Shown here: positions 28,354 to 36,850 of the stretch, piece after piece
Layout: every line of letters starts with the position of its first letter
Numbering within the stretch: the first letter of the stretch is position 1
Assembly (NCBI RefSeq): GCF_023016115.1
Contig: NZ_JALKBH010000008.1
Location: 1 to 64,000, forward strand
DNA: 64,000 bases
Source: Alcanivorax sp. S6407
Lineage (GTDB): Bacteria > Pseudomonadota > Gammaproteobacteria > Pseudomonadales > Alcanivoracaceae
Direction: 5' to 3'
Made by a program: the position numbers and the translations under genes
The notes under the pieces: model-generated
The model's database searches: none
What the model saw: only the letters and a program-made list of their open reading frames with translations
What the model was told of the DNA's origin: nothing

Positions 28354-29124
28354 ATGAACATTACCGATAAAGTTGCCGTTATCACCGGTGGTGCATCCGG
28401 TCTTGGTCACGCCACTGCCCAGGCTATCGTAGCCAAAGGCGGCAAAGTGATGATTCTGGACCTGAACGAAGAGCAGGGGCTGGCTGTCGCTGCTGAGCTG
28501 GGCGACAACGCCGCTTTCGTCAAGACTGACGTGACCGACGAAGCTTCTGTACAGGCTGCCATCGCGGCGACCCTGGACAAGTTCGGTGCTGTCCACGTGG
28601 CCGTGAACTGTGCCGGTGTCGGCTCTGCCATGAAGACCGTTGGCCGCGAGAACAAGCCCCATGATCTGGGTGTGTTCAGCAAGGTCGTACAGATCAACCT
28701 GATCGGTACCTTCAACGTGACCCGTCTTGCCGCTGCCGCCATGGCCGAGAACGAGCCGGGTGAAGACAACGAGCGTGGTCTGGTCGTGAACACCGCTTCC
28801 GTCGCCGCCTTTGACGGTCAGGTTGGCCAGGTTGCCTACTCCGCCACCAAGGGTGCGGTTGTTGGCATGACCCTGCCGATCGCCCGTGACCTGGCGCCGC
28901 TGGGCATCCGTTGCAACACCATCGCCCCGGGTATCTTCAACACCCCGCTGATGAACGCGGCCCCGGACAAGGTCAAGCAGCCTCTGATCGAAATGACCCA
29001 GTTCCCCAAGCGTCTGGGTAACCCGGAAGAATACGGTCAGCTGGTTTGCCACATGATCGAGAACAAGTTCCTCAACGGCGAAACCATCCGTATCGATGGC
29101 GGTATCCGTATGCAGCCGCGGTAA
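28354..29124 (+). CDS. HSD10-like 3-hydroxyacyl-CoA dehydrogenase (SDR)
   Basis: A 256-residue SDR with TGGASGLG (about 12-19), NCAGVG (about 90), a serine near 150 and YSATKG (about 163-168). Sequence blocks such as RENKPHDLGVF and GIFNTPLM are typical of bacterial homologues of human HSD17B10. These oxidise 3-hydroxyacyl-CoA or 2-methyl-3-hydroxybutyryl-CoA in branched-chain and fatty acid breakdown. The start follows AAGGAG. Heptads and a terminator follow the stop. Confidence 0.88.
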   Translation: MNITDKVAVITGGASGLGHATAQAIVAKGGKVMILDLNEEQGLAVAAELGDNAAFVKTDVTDEASVQAAIAATLDKFGAVHVAVNCAGVGSAMKTVGRENKPHDLGVFSKVVQINLIGTFNVTRLAAAAMAENEPGEDNERGLVVNTASVAAFDGQVGQVAYSATKGAVVGMTLPIARDLAPLGIRCNTIAPGIFNTPLMNAAPDKVKQPLIEMTQFPKRLGNPEEYGQLVCHMIENKFLNGETIRIDGGIRMQPR

Positions 29125-29127
29125 ACG

Positions 29128-29161
29128 AGACGCACCACGCGTCACGCTACACGCAGCATGC
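29128..29161. repeat. 7-bp-period array between SDR stop and terminator
   Basis: Units cgcacca, cgcgtca, cgctaca, cgcagca, tgcaaaa have period 7. A second run (gcgtcacgcttcatgcatca) continues after the terminator at 29208-29237. Confidence 0.8.
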
Positions 29162-29190
29162 AAAAAGCCCCGGTTTTCCGGGGCTTTTTT
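29162..29190 (+). terminator. Terminator of the HSD10-like gene
   Basis: The stem aaaaagccccgg/ccggggcttttt, loop tttt, with flanking T run. Confidence 0.9.
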
Positions 29191-29841
29191 GTGGCCGCTC
29201 AGCGGCTGCGTCACGCTTCATGCATCACGCAACAGGCTAAGGTCACCGCAGAGAACACGGGGGAGAGTCTATCTTGCCCGGCAACGAGAGCTCATGTCCC
29301 TGCGGGCGGATCGCCTTGCGAGCAAGGCTCCTACAAGGGGGCGCTCCCTGTTTTGTAGGAGCGGTGGTTCCACCGCGATTTTCGGATTTGTGTCAATTCT
29401 CGGTCGCATCCAGAGGGTTTAGCAAACAAGGGCTCCCTCAGTGGGCGCGGTGAAGGGTTAACGGACCTCGCTGTGGGAGCGTGCCTGCACGCGAATAGCC
29501 AAAATCTTCGTCTGAAAGCAGACTCCCACAAAAAGCCAACCCCTCGCCTGCACCCCTGGTCTGGCTTTTGTCTTTCCTTTTCAACTTTAAACTTTCAACT
29601 CGCTCCTGCCTTTCCATCGCGTGCAGGCACGCTCCCACAGGTACAGCCAGGCTCAAGGTAGGTGATGAGTCGCGAGTCACGAGAAGCGAGTTTCGAAAGG
29701 CAAAAACCTCAAAAAACGCTTTCATTCAAGGTTTTCGCAACTCGAAACTCGTTACTCGCTATTGCCTAATCGCGCCGCCAGCGACGCTCCTGCAGGCTGG
29801 GTTTTCCTCGCAGCTCACAGCTCATAGCTAGAAGCTGCCTT
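29191..29841. other. 651-bp gene-free stretch of REP palindromes and heptad elements
   Basis: Between the convergent SDR and ppnN genes lie a heptad run (29208-29237) and REP-like palindromes near 29300 (inverted), 29354, 29471 and 29619 (inverted). A cgagttt hairpin follows (29665-29761), then an agctcac-type heptad array (29808-29842) that ends at the ppnN stop. I see no coding frame worth calling. Confidence 0.65.
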
Positions 29842-31209
29842 TCACCCCACCAACTCATAACACGGCTTGTAAGTAGTGCCCGGCAACTTCATCCGGTGCT
29901 GGGTGACAAACGCCTTGAGCAGGCTGTCCAGCTGGGTCATCAGTTCGCCCGGGGCATGCAGCTGATAGGGACCATGCTGCTCGATGGCATGGATGCCCTG
30001 TTCTTTCACATTCCCGGCGACGATGCCGGAGAAGGCGCGGCGCAGGTTGGCGGCCAGCTGGTGCACCGGCTGCTCCAGGCTCAGGTCGAGCCCTCCCATG
30101 GCGTCATGGGTGGGGATGAACGGCTGCTGGAATTCCAGCGGCACGGTCAGGCGCCAGTTGAAGTAGAAGGCATCATCATTGTCGCGGCGGAACAGGGTCA
30201 GCCGGTCGATACCGTGGCACATGGCCATGGCCACTGCAGTCGGGTCGTCGATGATGATCTGGTAGCGATTGGCCGCCTGTGGGCCCAGGGTCGAGCGGAT
30301 GAAAGCATCCACCTGCTCGAAGTAGGGGGCGCTGCTGGCCGGGCCGGTAAACACCACCGGCAATGGCATGTCGGCATTGTTGGGGTGCATCAGCACGCCC
30401 AGCAGGTAGAGAATTTCTTCCGTGGTACCGACGCCGCCGGGGAATACGATGATGCCGTGACCCACACGCAGAAAGGCTTCCAGCCGTTTCTCGATATCCG
30501 GCATGATCACCAGTTCGTTGACGATGGGGTTGGGGGCCTCGGCGGCGATGATGCCAGGCTCGGAAATCCCCAGATAGCGACCGCCCTCAAAGCGCTGCTT
30601 GGCGTGGGCCACGTGGGCGCCCTTCATGGGGCCCTTCATGGCGCCGGGGCCGCAGCCGGTGCAGATGTCCTTGTGACGCAGGCCCAGCTGGTAGCCCACA
30701 CTCTTGCTGTAGTCATACTCTTCGCGGGAAATACTGTGCCCGCCCCAGCACACCACCATGTTCGGGGAATAACCGGATTTCAGCGCGCCGGCATTACGCA
30801 GGATATGAAATACCGCGTTGGTAATGCCCTGGCTGTTGTTCAGGTCAAAGCTGTCGTTGTTCTGGATTTCGTTGGAGACATAGACAATGTCCCGCAGCAC
30901 CGCAGACAGGTGCTCACGAATCCCGCGAATCATGCGCCCATCCACAAAGGCGCCAGCCGGGGCGTTTTCCAGCTTGAGCCGCAGGCCGCGGTCTTCCTGG
31001 ATCACCTCGATGTCGAAATCCTTGTAGGTCTCCAGCACCTCACGGCTGTCGTCGGTGGGGGTGCCGCTGTTCAGTACCGCCAGGGCGCAGCGCCGCAGCA
31101 GGTCATGCAGGCCGCTGCCGGAGGTGTCCCGCAGGCGCTCCACCTCGTGCTGGCTGAGCACTTCCAGGGTGCCTTCCGGGGCGACAATCGTCGTTACTGT
31201 CTTGGTCAT
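29842..31209 (-). CDS. ppnN: Nucleotide 5'-monophosphate nucleosidase (LOG family)
   Basis: The 455-residue length equals E. coli PpnN/YgdH. PpnN cleaves purine and pyrimidine nucleoside monophosphates to base and ribose 5-phosphate and is tuned by (p)ppGpp. The central LOG/lysine-decarboxylase-like fold shows CWGGHSIS (about 159) and the FPGGVGTTEE motif (about 260). An N-terminal extension (1-145) and a C-terminal domain match PpnN rather than short LOG enzymes. It is monocistronic; an array of agctcat-type heptads begins at its stop. Confidence 0.92.
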   Translation of the reverse strand: MTKTVTTIVAPEGTLEVLSQHEVERLRDTSGSGLHDLLRRCALAVLNSGTPTDDSREVLETYKDFDIEVIQEDRGLRLKLENAPAGAFVDGRMIRGIREHLSAVLRDIVYVSNEIQNNDSFDLNNSQGITNAVFHILRNAGALKSGYSPNMVVCWGGHSISREEYDYSKSVGYQLGLRHKDICTGCGPGAMKGPMKGAHVAHAKQRFEGGRYLGISEPGIIAAEAPNPIVNELVIMPDIEKRLEAFLRVGHGIIVFPGGVGTTEEILYLLGVLMHPNNADMPLPVVFTGPASSAPYFEQVDAFIRSTLGPQAANRYQIIIDDPTAVAMAMCHGIDRLTLFRRDNDDAFYFNWRLTVPLEFQQPFIPTHDAMGGLDLSLEQPVHQLAANLRRAFSGIVAGNVKEQGIHAIEQHGPYQLHAPGELMTQLDSLLKAFVTQHRMKLPGTTYKPCYELVG

Positions 31210-31457
31210 AAAGGGCTTTTCCTCGCAATCAGCCTTTAGGGTAACTGAAAGGCTGGCGGGGTGCTTGTGAAGAAAAGCCGGGGGTGGCTACCGGCTTTTT
31301 TACAATCCGGCGGGAACGGTGCTACCCGGTTCGCGTCACAGAAATATCTGCATTGGCACACTGGCTGCATGACCTGTGTCATGAGGCTGACTTGAAAGTG
31401 TCTTATTGTGGATGGGTTGCCGATCACGGCATGTAGTCTTTAGTGAGGGAGCAAACC

Positions 31458-31673
31458 ATGTTGCTCAAGTATCTCAATGAACTGGAAATGGCGGTGCAGG
31501 CCCTGGCCGACCACCCCGATAGCGACACCATGACCCGCTGCGCGGATTGTGTCGCCACCCTGGATTCTTATCTGGACAGCCAGATGGAGCCGGTGAAGCA
31601 GCGCGGACGCGAATTGATGGATGGCCTGATGCCGGCGGAATTGCTGGAGCGGGTGGGGCACTCGGTTCACTGA
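31458..31673 (+). CDS. Small protein, unknown
   Basis: The 71-residue protein is predicted helical and acidic, with CADC at about 24-27. ATG 31458 follows GAGGGA. No signal peptide or known motif is visible. The stop TGA is followed immediately by aagcctc, aagcttc, aagctgc heptads. The coding call rests on the ribosome site, regular codon use and an open frame that ends exactly where the repeat begins. Confidence 0.55.
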   Translation: MLLKYLNELEMAVQALADHPDSDTMTRCADCVATLDSYLDSQMEPVKQRGRELMDGLMPAELLERVGHSVH

Positions 31674-31699
31674 AAGCCTCAAGCTTCAAGCTGCAACAC
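31674..31699. repeat. 7-bp-period array, left arm (aagcttc)
   Basis: Begins at the stop of the 31458 gene. Its inverted partner at 31862 ends at the dinB stop. About 160 bp without a gene lie between them. Confidence 0.7.
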
Positions 31700-31861
31700 G
31701 AAGCGGAGGTTTGGAGTGGCGGAAACCCTGTGGCTCCGCGCTGCCCGTCAGGGTGGGCCCAGAGCAAAAGCGTTCATTCCTGACCTGGAAGCACCCTGTG
31801 TCTGACGGCTCCCGCCTATCAGCGCGTAGCGAGAACCTTTCAGCAACGATCGCCTTTCCCC

Positions 31862-31903
31862 GTGTTGTAGCTTGTAGCTTGAAGCTTGAAGCTTGCGCCC
31901 CTA
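31862..31903. repeat. 7-bp-period array, right arm, at the dinB stop
   Basis: On the minus strand, from the TAG stop: gggcgca, agcttca, agcttca, agctaca, agctaca, acacggg. Confidence 0.75.
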
Positions 31904-33004
31904 GCTCTTCCCGCGCCGCTGTCGTAGCGCCTTGTCCCATTCCTCGGGAAACAGGTCTGGCTGCTGGGGCGCTTTCATGTCCCGAAGTCGGGCGCCGATG
32001 CCGAGTAACCTTGCCGGCCCCTGGCGGCGTTCCCAGAGCTGCTCGAATAACGCCTCGAAATGCTCCCGGTCCAGGTCTGTGCCGGCCTTGTCGCAGCTCA
32101 GGCTGACGAAATCCTGGTATTTCACCTTGGCGGTGAGGCCGCTGATCAGGTAATTCTGGTCCAGTTTGGCAAACCGCTCCTTGAGCTTGTCCAGCAGGGT
32201 ATCCAGTTCCCGCAGCCACTCTTTCAGAGTGGGCTGATCCTTGTCATAGGTGCGCTCCACGGAGACGGATTTACGCCGTCGGCCGGTCTGCACCGGTCGG
32301 TTATCTTCCCCCCGCGAGAGGTGATACAGGCGCTCGCCAAAGCTGCCGAAGGTCTGGGCCAGTTCCAGCCGGCTCAAACCTTGCAGGTCTCCACAGGTGT
32401 GCAGTTTGAGGCTGGCCATCTTCTCGGCGGTAACCCTGCCCACCCCGGAGATCTTCTTGACCGGCAGAGTGGCGACAAAGTCCTCCACCTGGGCGGGGGT
32501 GATCACGAACAGGCCATCGGGCTTGCGCCAGTCGCTGGCCACCTTGGCGAGAAACTTGTTGGGAGCCACCCCGGCCGAGACGGTAATCCCCAGCTGCTGG
32601 CGCACTTCGTTGCGAATCGCCTCGGCAATGCGGGTTGCGCTATTCTCATACTGTTCACTTTGCGAGACATCCAGATACGCTTCGTCCAGTGACAGCGGTT
32701 CAATGAGCGCGGTATAACGTTTGAAGATATCGTGGATCTGGGCGGATACCTTGCGATACTTGTCGAAGTTGGGTGGCACGATGATCAGGTCCGGGCACAG
32801 TCTCAGGGCCTGGGATGAGGCCATGGCCGAGTGCACACCAAAGTGCCGGGCAGGGTAATTACAGGTGGCAATGACGCCACGTCGGTGGGGATCGCCGCCC
32901 ACGGCAACCGGCCTGCCGCGCAGGCTCTTGTCATCACGGGTTTCTACGGCGGCATAGAAGCAGTCGCAGTCCACGTGGATGATTTTGCGGGTAGGCGGGG
33001 TCAT
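31901..33004 (-). CDS. dinB: DNA polymerase IV
   Basis: This Y-family translesion polymerase (367 residues) shows the catalytic acidic motif HVDCDCFYAAVE (about 9-20) and the second carboxylate motif LSLDEAYLDVS (about 103-113). It also has the helix-hairpin-helix KKISGVGRVTAEKM and a little-finger domain. ATG 33004 is chosen because the protein then starts a few residues before RKIIHVD, as in other DinB proteins; the frame continues upstream to a TTG. I do not see a clear LexA box. It is divergent from the FAD monooxygenase gene, whose 5' end is very close. Confidence 0.93.
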   Translation of the reverse strand: MTPPTRKIIHVDCDCFYAAVETRDDKSLRGRPVAVGGDPHRRGVIATCNYPARHFGVHSAMASSQALRLCPDLIIVPPNFDKYRKVSAQIHDIFKRYTALIEPLSLDEAYLDVSQSEQYENSATRIAEAIRNEVRQQLGITVSAGVAPNKFLAKVASDWRKPDGLFVITPAQVEDFVATLPVKKISGVGRVTAEKMASLKLHTCGDLQGLSRLELAQTFGSFGERLYHLSRGEDNRPVQTGRRRKSVSVERTYDKDQPTLKEWLRELDTLLDKLKERFAKLDQNYLISGLTAKVKYQDFVSLSCDKAGTDLDREHFEALFEQLWERRQGPARLLGIGARLRDMKAPQQPDLFPEEWDKALRQRRGKS

Positions 33005-33082
33005 GGTCACCGGGTGTTGGCCAGATTGCAGCAATAAGGAGATTGTACCATCGCCATTACGGAGAACAGCACGCCCCAGGCA

Positions 33083-34699
33083 TTGATTGTCGGGGCCGGG
33101 CCCACCGGCCTGACGCTCGGCATCGGGCTGCGCCGGCAGGGCATTGCCTGCACCATTATTGATCGTCTGGAAGCGCCTTCACCCTGGTCCAAGGCGCTGG
33201 GGCTGCATTCACGTAGTCTTGAAGTGTTTGCCGCCATGGATGTGCTGGGGCCGGTTCGCAAGGCGTCCCGGGTGCTCAAGGCGGTATCCGTCTACGGTGA
33301 CAACGGTTTCCTGTTCGAACTGGATCTGACGTCCCTTGATGCCCCTTATCCGTGGGTGCTCAGCTGCCCCCAGTCCCAGGTAGAAGAGATTCTGATCCAG
33401 CGCTTCAAGGCCCTGGGTGGCGAGTTGGTGCGCGAGGTAGAACTGCTGGATTTCACCCAGGATGGTTCCGGCGTTACCGCCAGGATCCGCCAGGGTACCG
33501 AGACGCAGACCCTGCAGAGTGACGTCATGATTGGCGCCGATGGCGTGGGCTCCACCGTGCGCCAGCAGCTGGGTATCGGCTTCCACGGCGTGGAATACAG
33601 CGAGCACTTTCTGCTGGCCGATGTGGACTGGGAAAGCCCCTGGCGCAGCGACAGCTCCCACGGCTTTCTTCAGGAAGAAGGGCTGCTGATTGCCTTGCCC
33701 CTGCCGTCGGGCTGGCGTCTGATCATGGCCACCGATACGCCACCGGAAGCACCGCTGGACGTGTCCATCTTTGAGGAGCGGCTGGCGCTGATTCTGGGCG
33801 AGAAACCGGATCTGGGCGAGCCGCGCTGGATCAGTGAATTTTCCGTGCAGCGCCGGCTGGCGCAGCATTACCGTCGCAACCGGGTCTATCTGGCCGGCGA
33901 TGCCGCCCATGTGCAAAGCCCGCTGGGCGCCCAGGGCATGAACACGGGCCTGGCCGATGCCTTCAACCTGAGCTGGAAGCTGGGCTACTACCTGAACGGC
34001 TTTGGCAGTGGCGAACTGCTCGACAGCTACGAGCAGGAGCGGCGTCCGGTGGCGGAAAAGATGATCTACGGGGTGGATATGCTGTCCCGGGCGTCGCTGG
34101 TGAAGCTGCCGCTGCTGCGCCGCAGCCGTGATTCCCTGCTCAAGCTGGCAGGTGGGCGAAACCGGCTGTCCAGCCGCATCCTGCGCACCGCCAGCCAGCT
34201 GGACGTGCACTATCGGCATTCTCCCATCGTCACCAGTGGCCCGGAATCGGAACTGGGCTGGCGCCGGGAAGGGCCGTTGCCGGGGGACCGTCTGCCGGAT
34301 GCGCCCCTCAAGTCGGTACGAACCGGCCATCTACACCAGCTGCATGACCTGCTGCGAAAGCCGGTGCATCACCTGATTCTGCAATTAAGCGATAACCCGG
34401 AACACAACGAGAAGCTGGTGCTCTATGCCTTCAGTGATCGTCTGGGTCAGGACTACCGGGACCGCGCTCACCTCACCGTCGTAGCAGCGCAAGCGACCCC
34501 CCATGCTGAAGTCCCCCGTGAAGGTACCACCCGCATCTGGCAGGACCACGAAGGCCACTTCGCCGCCGCCTTCGGCCACGGCCCGCGCCTGTGGCTAATG
34601 CGCCCGGACGGACACCTGGCGTATCGGGCGCCGGTGAGCAATGCGGATCACCTTTTGGAGTATCTGGATACGGTGTTGAAAAAAGTTAACAGTGAATAG
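33083..34699 (+). CDS. FAD-dependent aromatic-type monooxygenase (PheA/TfdB family)
   Basis: A flavoprotein of 538 or more residues. The FAD-binding GxGxxG is GAGPTGLTLG at the very N-terminus; a DG motif reads GADGVGSTVR (about 150) and a GD motif reads LAGDAAHVQSPLGAQGMN (about 273-290). A thioredoxin-like C-terminal region follows. These enzymes hydroxylate aromatic or polycyclic rings with NAD(P)H. The start is uncertain: the only conventional codon is TTG 33083, which begins inside the first beta strand, although the frame is open back to 33038. The last codons (N-S-E-stop) are written by heptad repeat sequence. Confidence 0.85.
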   Translation: MIVGAGPTGLTLGIGLRRQGIACTIIDRLEAPSPWSKALGLHSRSLEVFAAMDVLGPVRKASRVLKAVSVYGDNGFLFELDLTSLDAPYPWVLSCPQSQVEEILIQRFKALGGELVREVELLDFTQDGSGVTARIRQGTETQTLQSDVMIGADGVGSTVRQQLGIGFHGVEYSEHFLLADVDWESPWRSDSSHGFLQEEGLLIALPLPSGWRLIMATDTPPEAPLDVSIFEERLALILGEKPDLGEPRWISEFSVQRRLAQHYRRNRVYLAGDAAHVQSPLGAQGMNTGLADAFNLSWKLGYYLNGFGSGELLDSYEQERRPVAEKMIYGVDMLSRASLVKLPLLRRSRDSLLKLAGGRNRLSSRILRTASQLDVHYRHSPIVTSGPESELGWRREGPLPGDRLPDAPLKSVRTGHLHQLHDLLRKPVHHLILQLSDNPEHNEKLVLYAFSDRLGQDYRDRAHLTVVAAQATPHAEVPREGTTRIWQDHEGHFAAAFGHGPRLWLMRPDGHLAYRAPVSNADHLLEYLDTVLKKVNSE

Positions 34700-34715
34700 T
34701 GAACAGTTAACAGCG
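34684..34715. repeat. 7-bp array overlapping the monooxygenase stop (gttaaca/gtgaata)
   Basis: The units gttaaca, gtgaata, gtgaaca, gttaaca start inside the coding region; the stop TAG lies within the second unit. The partner of opposite orientation is at 34957-35063. Confidence 0.85.
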
Positions 34716-34744
34716 ATACCCCAAACCGCCCTGACGAAGCCGCT

Positions 34745-34829
34745 GTAGGAGCCTATGCTTGCATGGCGATCCGAGCGACAGCGAGGGGGAATAAAGTTTC
34801 GAGTTACGAGAAGCGAGTTTCGAAAGGCA
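34745..34829. repeat. REP palindrome plus half cgagttt element
   Basis: A gtaggagcctatgcttgcat REP relative of those at 16031 and 16728 is followed by gcgacagcgaggg and heptads cgagtta, cgagaag, cgagttt. The right-hand inverted arm is missing here. Confidence 0.7.
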
Positions 34830-34862
34830 GAGTAAAGAAACGCGTCATGTTAGTTGAAATCC

Positions 34863-34897
34863 ATGAGACCGCGCCCGGATTTCGGGCGCGGTCTCAT
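34863..34897. terminator. Perfect GC-rich hairpin between convergent genes
   Basis: The stem catgagaccgcgcccg with loop about gatt pairs with its complement. It lacks a strong T tract, so termination activity is uncertain. Comparable ccgcgccc/gggcgcgg hairpins sit in the NYN cassette arms at 58321 and 59581. Confidence 0.6.
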
Positions 34898-34956
34898 GCG
34901 TTTAAAATCAAAAAAAGATAAGAAAAATCTTGACAGAATATGCCGGTCGGGCAGCC

Positions 34957-35063
34957 TTCACTGTTCACTGTTCACTGTTCACTGTTCACTGTTCACTGTT
35001 CACTGTTCACTGTTCACTGTTCACTGTTCACTGTTCACTGTTCACTGTTCACTGTTCACTGTT
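34957..35063. repeat. Microsatellite of about 15 gttcact units at the rlmA stop
   Basis: About 15 near-perfect 7-bp units occupy 107 bp. On the minus strand the array starts with the rlmA stop codon (CAG TGA ACA GTG). It is the longest array in the window and a likely site of slippage. Confidence 0.92.
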
Positions 35064-35865
35064 TTCGATAACGCTGAACAATAAAGTGCGCCGGCATCAC
35101 CTTGCCCGCCAACTTGCCGATGTCGGCCTTGGCAGACGGTTTGGCGCGCCAGTGGTGGGGGGTCATGGTGAGCAGGTTTTGCAGTTCCTGTTCATCTTCC
35201 GGGGTCCATTCGAACTGCACCTCTTCGCTATCGATGAGCGCAAAGCGATCATCAAGGAACTTGCCGGCATCGAAGCCCGACTGACGCACATCCTCGTAAA
35301 GCGCCTCTCGCAGCGGCATCAGGTGGTTTTCTCCGGTACCAACGACAATCAGTTCTCCGCCAGGTTTCAGTACCCGGGCAATATCATCCGTGAACAGGCG
35401 GGTGAACAGCACCAGCACCCGCGCCATGCTCTCATCAAACAGGGGCAGGCGGGCGCCGCTGGCCACCAGCCAGGTCAGTTGCTTGTTGCGCTTGGCGGCG
35501 GCATCGATGGCGAACTTGGAAATATCCACGCCGACCCCGCGCTCCGCACCAAGTTGGCTGGCGAACTGTTCGCTGTACCAACCCTCGCCACAGCCCAGAT
35601 CCAGCCAGTCGCCGTCCGGTTTAGCGGGCAGCGCTTTCAGCAGCACATCCGCCAGCGGTTGATAGCGCCCGAGATCCAGAAAGGCGGTACGCGCCTGCAC
35701 CATGGCCTTGTCGTCACCGGGAGAACGGGAACGGCGATGCTGGGCCAGCAACAGGTTGGTGTAGCCGCGCCGGGCGCGGTCGAAGCGATGACCGGCTTCA
35801 CACTGCCAAGTGTTGTCAGTGAGGGAGAGAGGCAGGTCGCAGCTGGGGCACTTGAGGTTCGGCAT
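35056..35865 (-). CDS. rlmA: 23S rRNA (guanine-N1) methyltransferase RlmA-type
   Basis: The enzyme methylates N1 of G745 in 23S rRNA hairpin 35. The 269-residue protein has an N-terminal zinc finger (CPSC at 5-8, then CEAGHRF near 20), the RxRxPGD linker and a SAM-binding domain with LDLGCGEGWYS (about 88-98). A GELIVVG strand follows. ATG 35865 aligns with the E. coli start; an ATG six codons upstream is possible. The stop codon belongs to a long heptad array. Part of the 5' end of this gene is duplicated at 36516-36632. Confidence 0.92.
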   Translation of the reverse strand: MPNLKCPSCDLPLSLTDNTWQCEAGHRFDRARRGYTNLLLAQHRRSRSPGDDKAMVQARTAFLDLGRYQPLADVLLKALPAKPDGDWLDLGCGEGWYSEQFASQLGAERGVGVDISKFAIDAAAKRNKQLTWLVASGARLPLFDESMARVLVLFTRLFTDDIARVLKPGGELIVVGTGENHLMPLREALYEDVRQSGFDAGKFLDDRFALIDSEEVQFEWTPEDEQELQNLLTMTPHHWRAKPSAKADIGKLAGKVMPAHFIVQRYRKQ

Positions 35866-36028
35866 GGTCGTGTCAGGTGGCATTGGCAGGCAGAGTGAAA
35901 CACAGACGTGGGAGGAAGGGTAGGGAGGGGCAAATGACGGGCCTCAAATTCTTGTCAGGAAGGAGGGTTTGGTTTTGAAGTGGGTGAGGCTTATGCTCAT
36001 CTCACCGTTTTCTTGCCGGAGTTGCATT

Positions 36029-36484
36029 ATGAGTTTGGCCATCGCCCTGCATGTTCTGTCCGTCGTCATCTGGGTGGGCGGCATGTTTTTCGCCTATATG
36101 GCCATGCGGCCAGCGGTCGTTGAGGCCATTGATGCGTCGCAGCGAGGCGCGCTCTGGTGTCATACCCTGTCCCGGTTTTTCCGTTGGGTGTGGGTAGCCG
36201 TGGTGCTGTTGCTGGCAACCGGGTACTGGATGATCTTCAGCGTATTCGGCGGCATGGCGGGAGCCGGTTGGCATATTCATGCCATGCAAGGCCTGGGGCT
36301 GGTGATGATGTTGATCTATTTTCACGTTTATTTTGCCCCTTTCCGGCGTTTGAAGCAGGCCGTGGCCAATCAGGATCCCGAGGAAGCCGGGCGCAGGGTG
36401 GGGCAGATCCGCATGTTGGTGGGTACGAACCTCATTCTTGGGCTGATCGTTGTACTGATCGGAGCCGGTGGTCGGTATATGTAG
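36029..36484 (+). CDS. CopD-family membrane protein
   Basis: The 151-residue protein has four membrane helices (about 3-22, 47-70, 77-97 and 128-148). It has the family pattern LHVLSVVIWVGGMFFAYMAMRP at its start (in which ALHVLSVVIWVGG is the diagnostic part) and conserved histidines in the second half (HIHAMQ, YFHVYF). CopD-like proteins are linked to copper handling or heme/cytochrome assembly. ATG 36029 follows GGAG. The gene sits between rlmA and a fragment of rlmA in the same orientation. Confidence 0.78.
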   Translation: MSLAIALHVLSVVIWVGGMFFAYMAMRPAVVEAIDASQRGALWCHTLSRFFRWVWVAVVLLLATGYWMIFSVFGGMAGAGWHIHAMQGLGLVMMLIYFHVYFAPFRRLKQAVANQDPEEAGRRVGQIRMLVGTNLILGLIVVLIGAGGRYM

Positions 36485-36850
36485 GGAGCCTTCGTCGCAG
36501 TCATTTGCTTAGGCTATGCGCCATCAGCAAGTTGGTATCGCCACGCCGGGCGCGGTTGAAGCGATAGCCAGCTTCACACTGCCAGGTGTTGTCAGTGTGA
36601 GCCAGCGGTTGATTACAGCTTGGGCACTTGAGGGGAGAAATGAAAACCCGGGGGTAAGTTGAGATCTGAGCCTCTTTTGAAAAACCGCCCACTATATCAA
36701 CCAAAAGCGTGGCTCGTATGTAGGAATACCGCTCTTTGATCTTTGCCTGACAAGATTGTGGGCAGCCGTTCCCAAAAAACCTTGCTACGCCTTTAACTTT
36801 ATATCGTTGGTCGTATCTTGCTCCCTTTTACGTCTTGACCAAGGATCACT
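36485..36850. other. 366-bp gap holding an rlmA fragment
   Basis: The first half carries the rlmA 5' fragment described separately. From 36633 to 36850 the DNA is more AT-rich than its surroundings and leads to the start of the secreted protein gene. I see no other feature. Confidence 0.6.
36516..36632 (-). pseudogene. Duplicated 5' fragment of rlmA (zinc-finger part)
   Basis: A minus-strand frame encodes LKCPSCNQPLAHTDNTWQCE, then AGYRFNRARRGDTNLLMA, closely matching residues 3-40 of the RlmA next door, then diverges and stops at 36501. DNA similarity is also high, including a shared cttcacactgcca block. It is a truncated copy without the methyltransferase domain. A free-standing zinc-ribbon protein is possible, but there is no ribosome site near the homologous start. 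Confidence 0.8.

Noticed and set aside
34957-35063. CRISPR array
   Set aside because: Units are 7 bp and directly joined, with no spacers and no cas genes nearby.
34854-35084. Protein-coding frame with repeated LFTVHCS residues
   Set aside because: It is the translation of the 7-bp array (21 bp gives a 7-residue repeat) and has no ribosome site.
36501-36704. Intact small zinc-ribbon gene
   Set aside because: Only the part matching RlmA residues 3-40 is meaningful; the upstream part is unrelated and no ribosome site is near, so a fragment is more likely.
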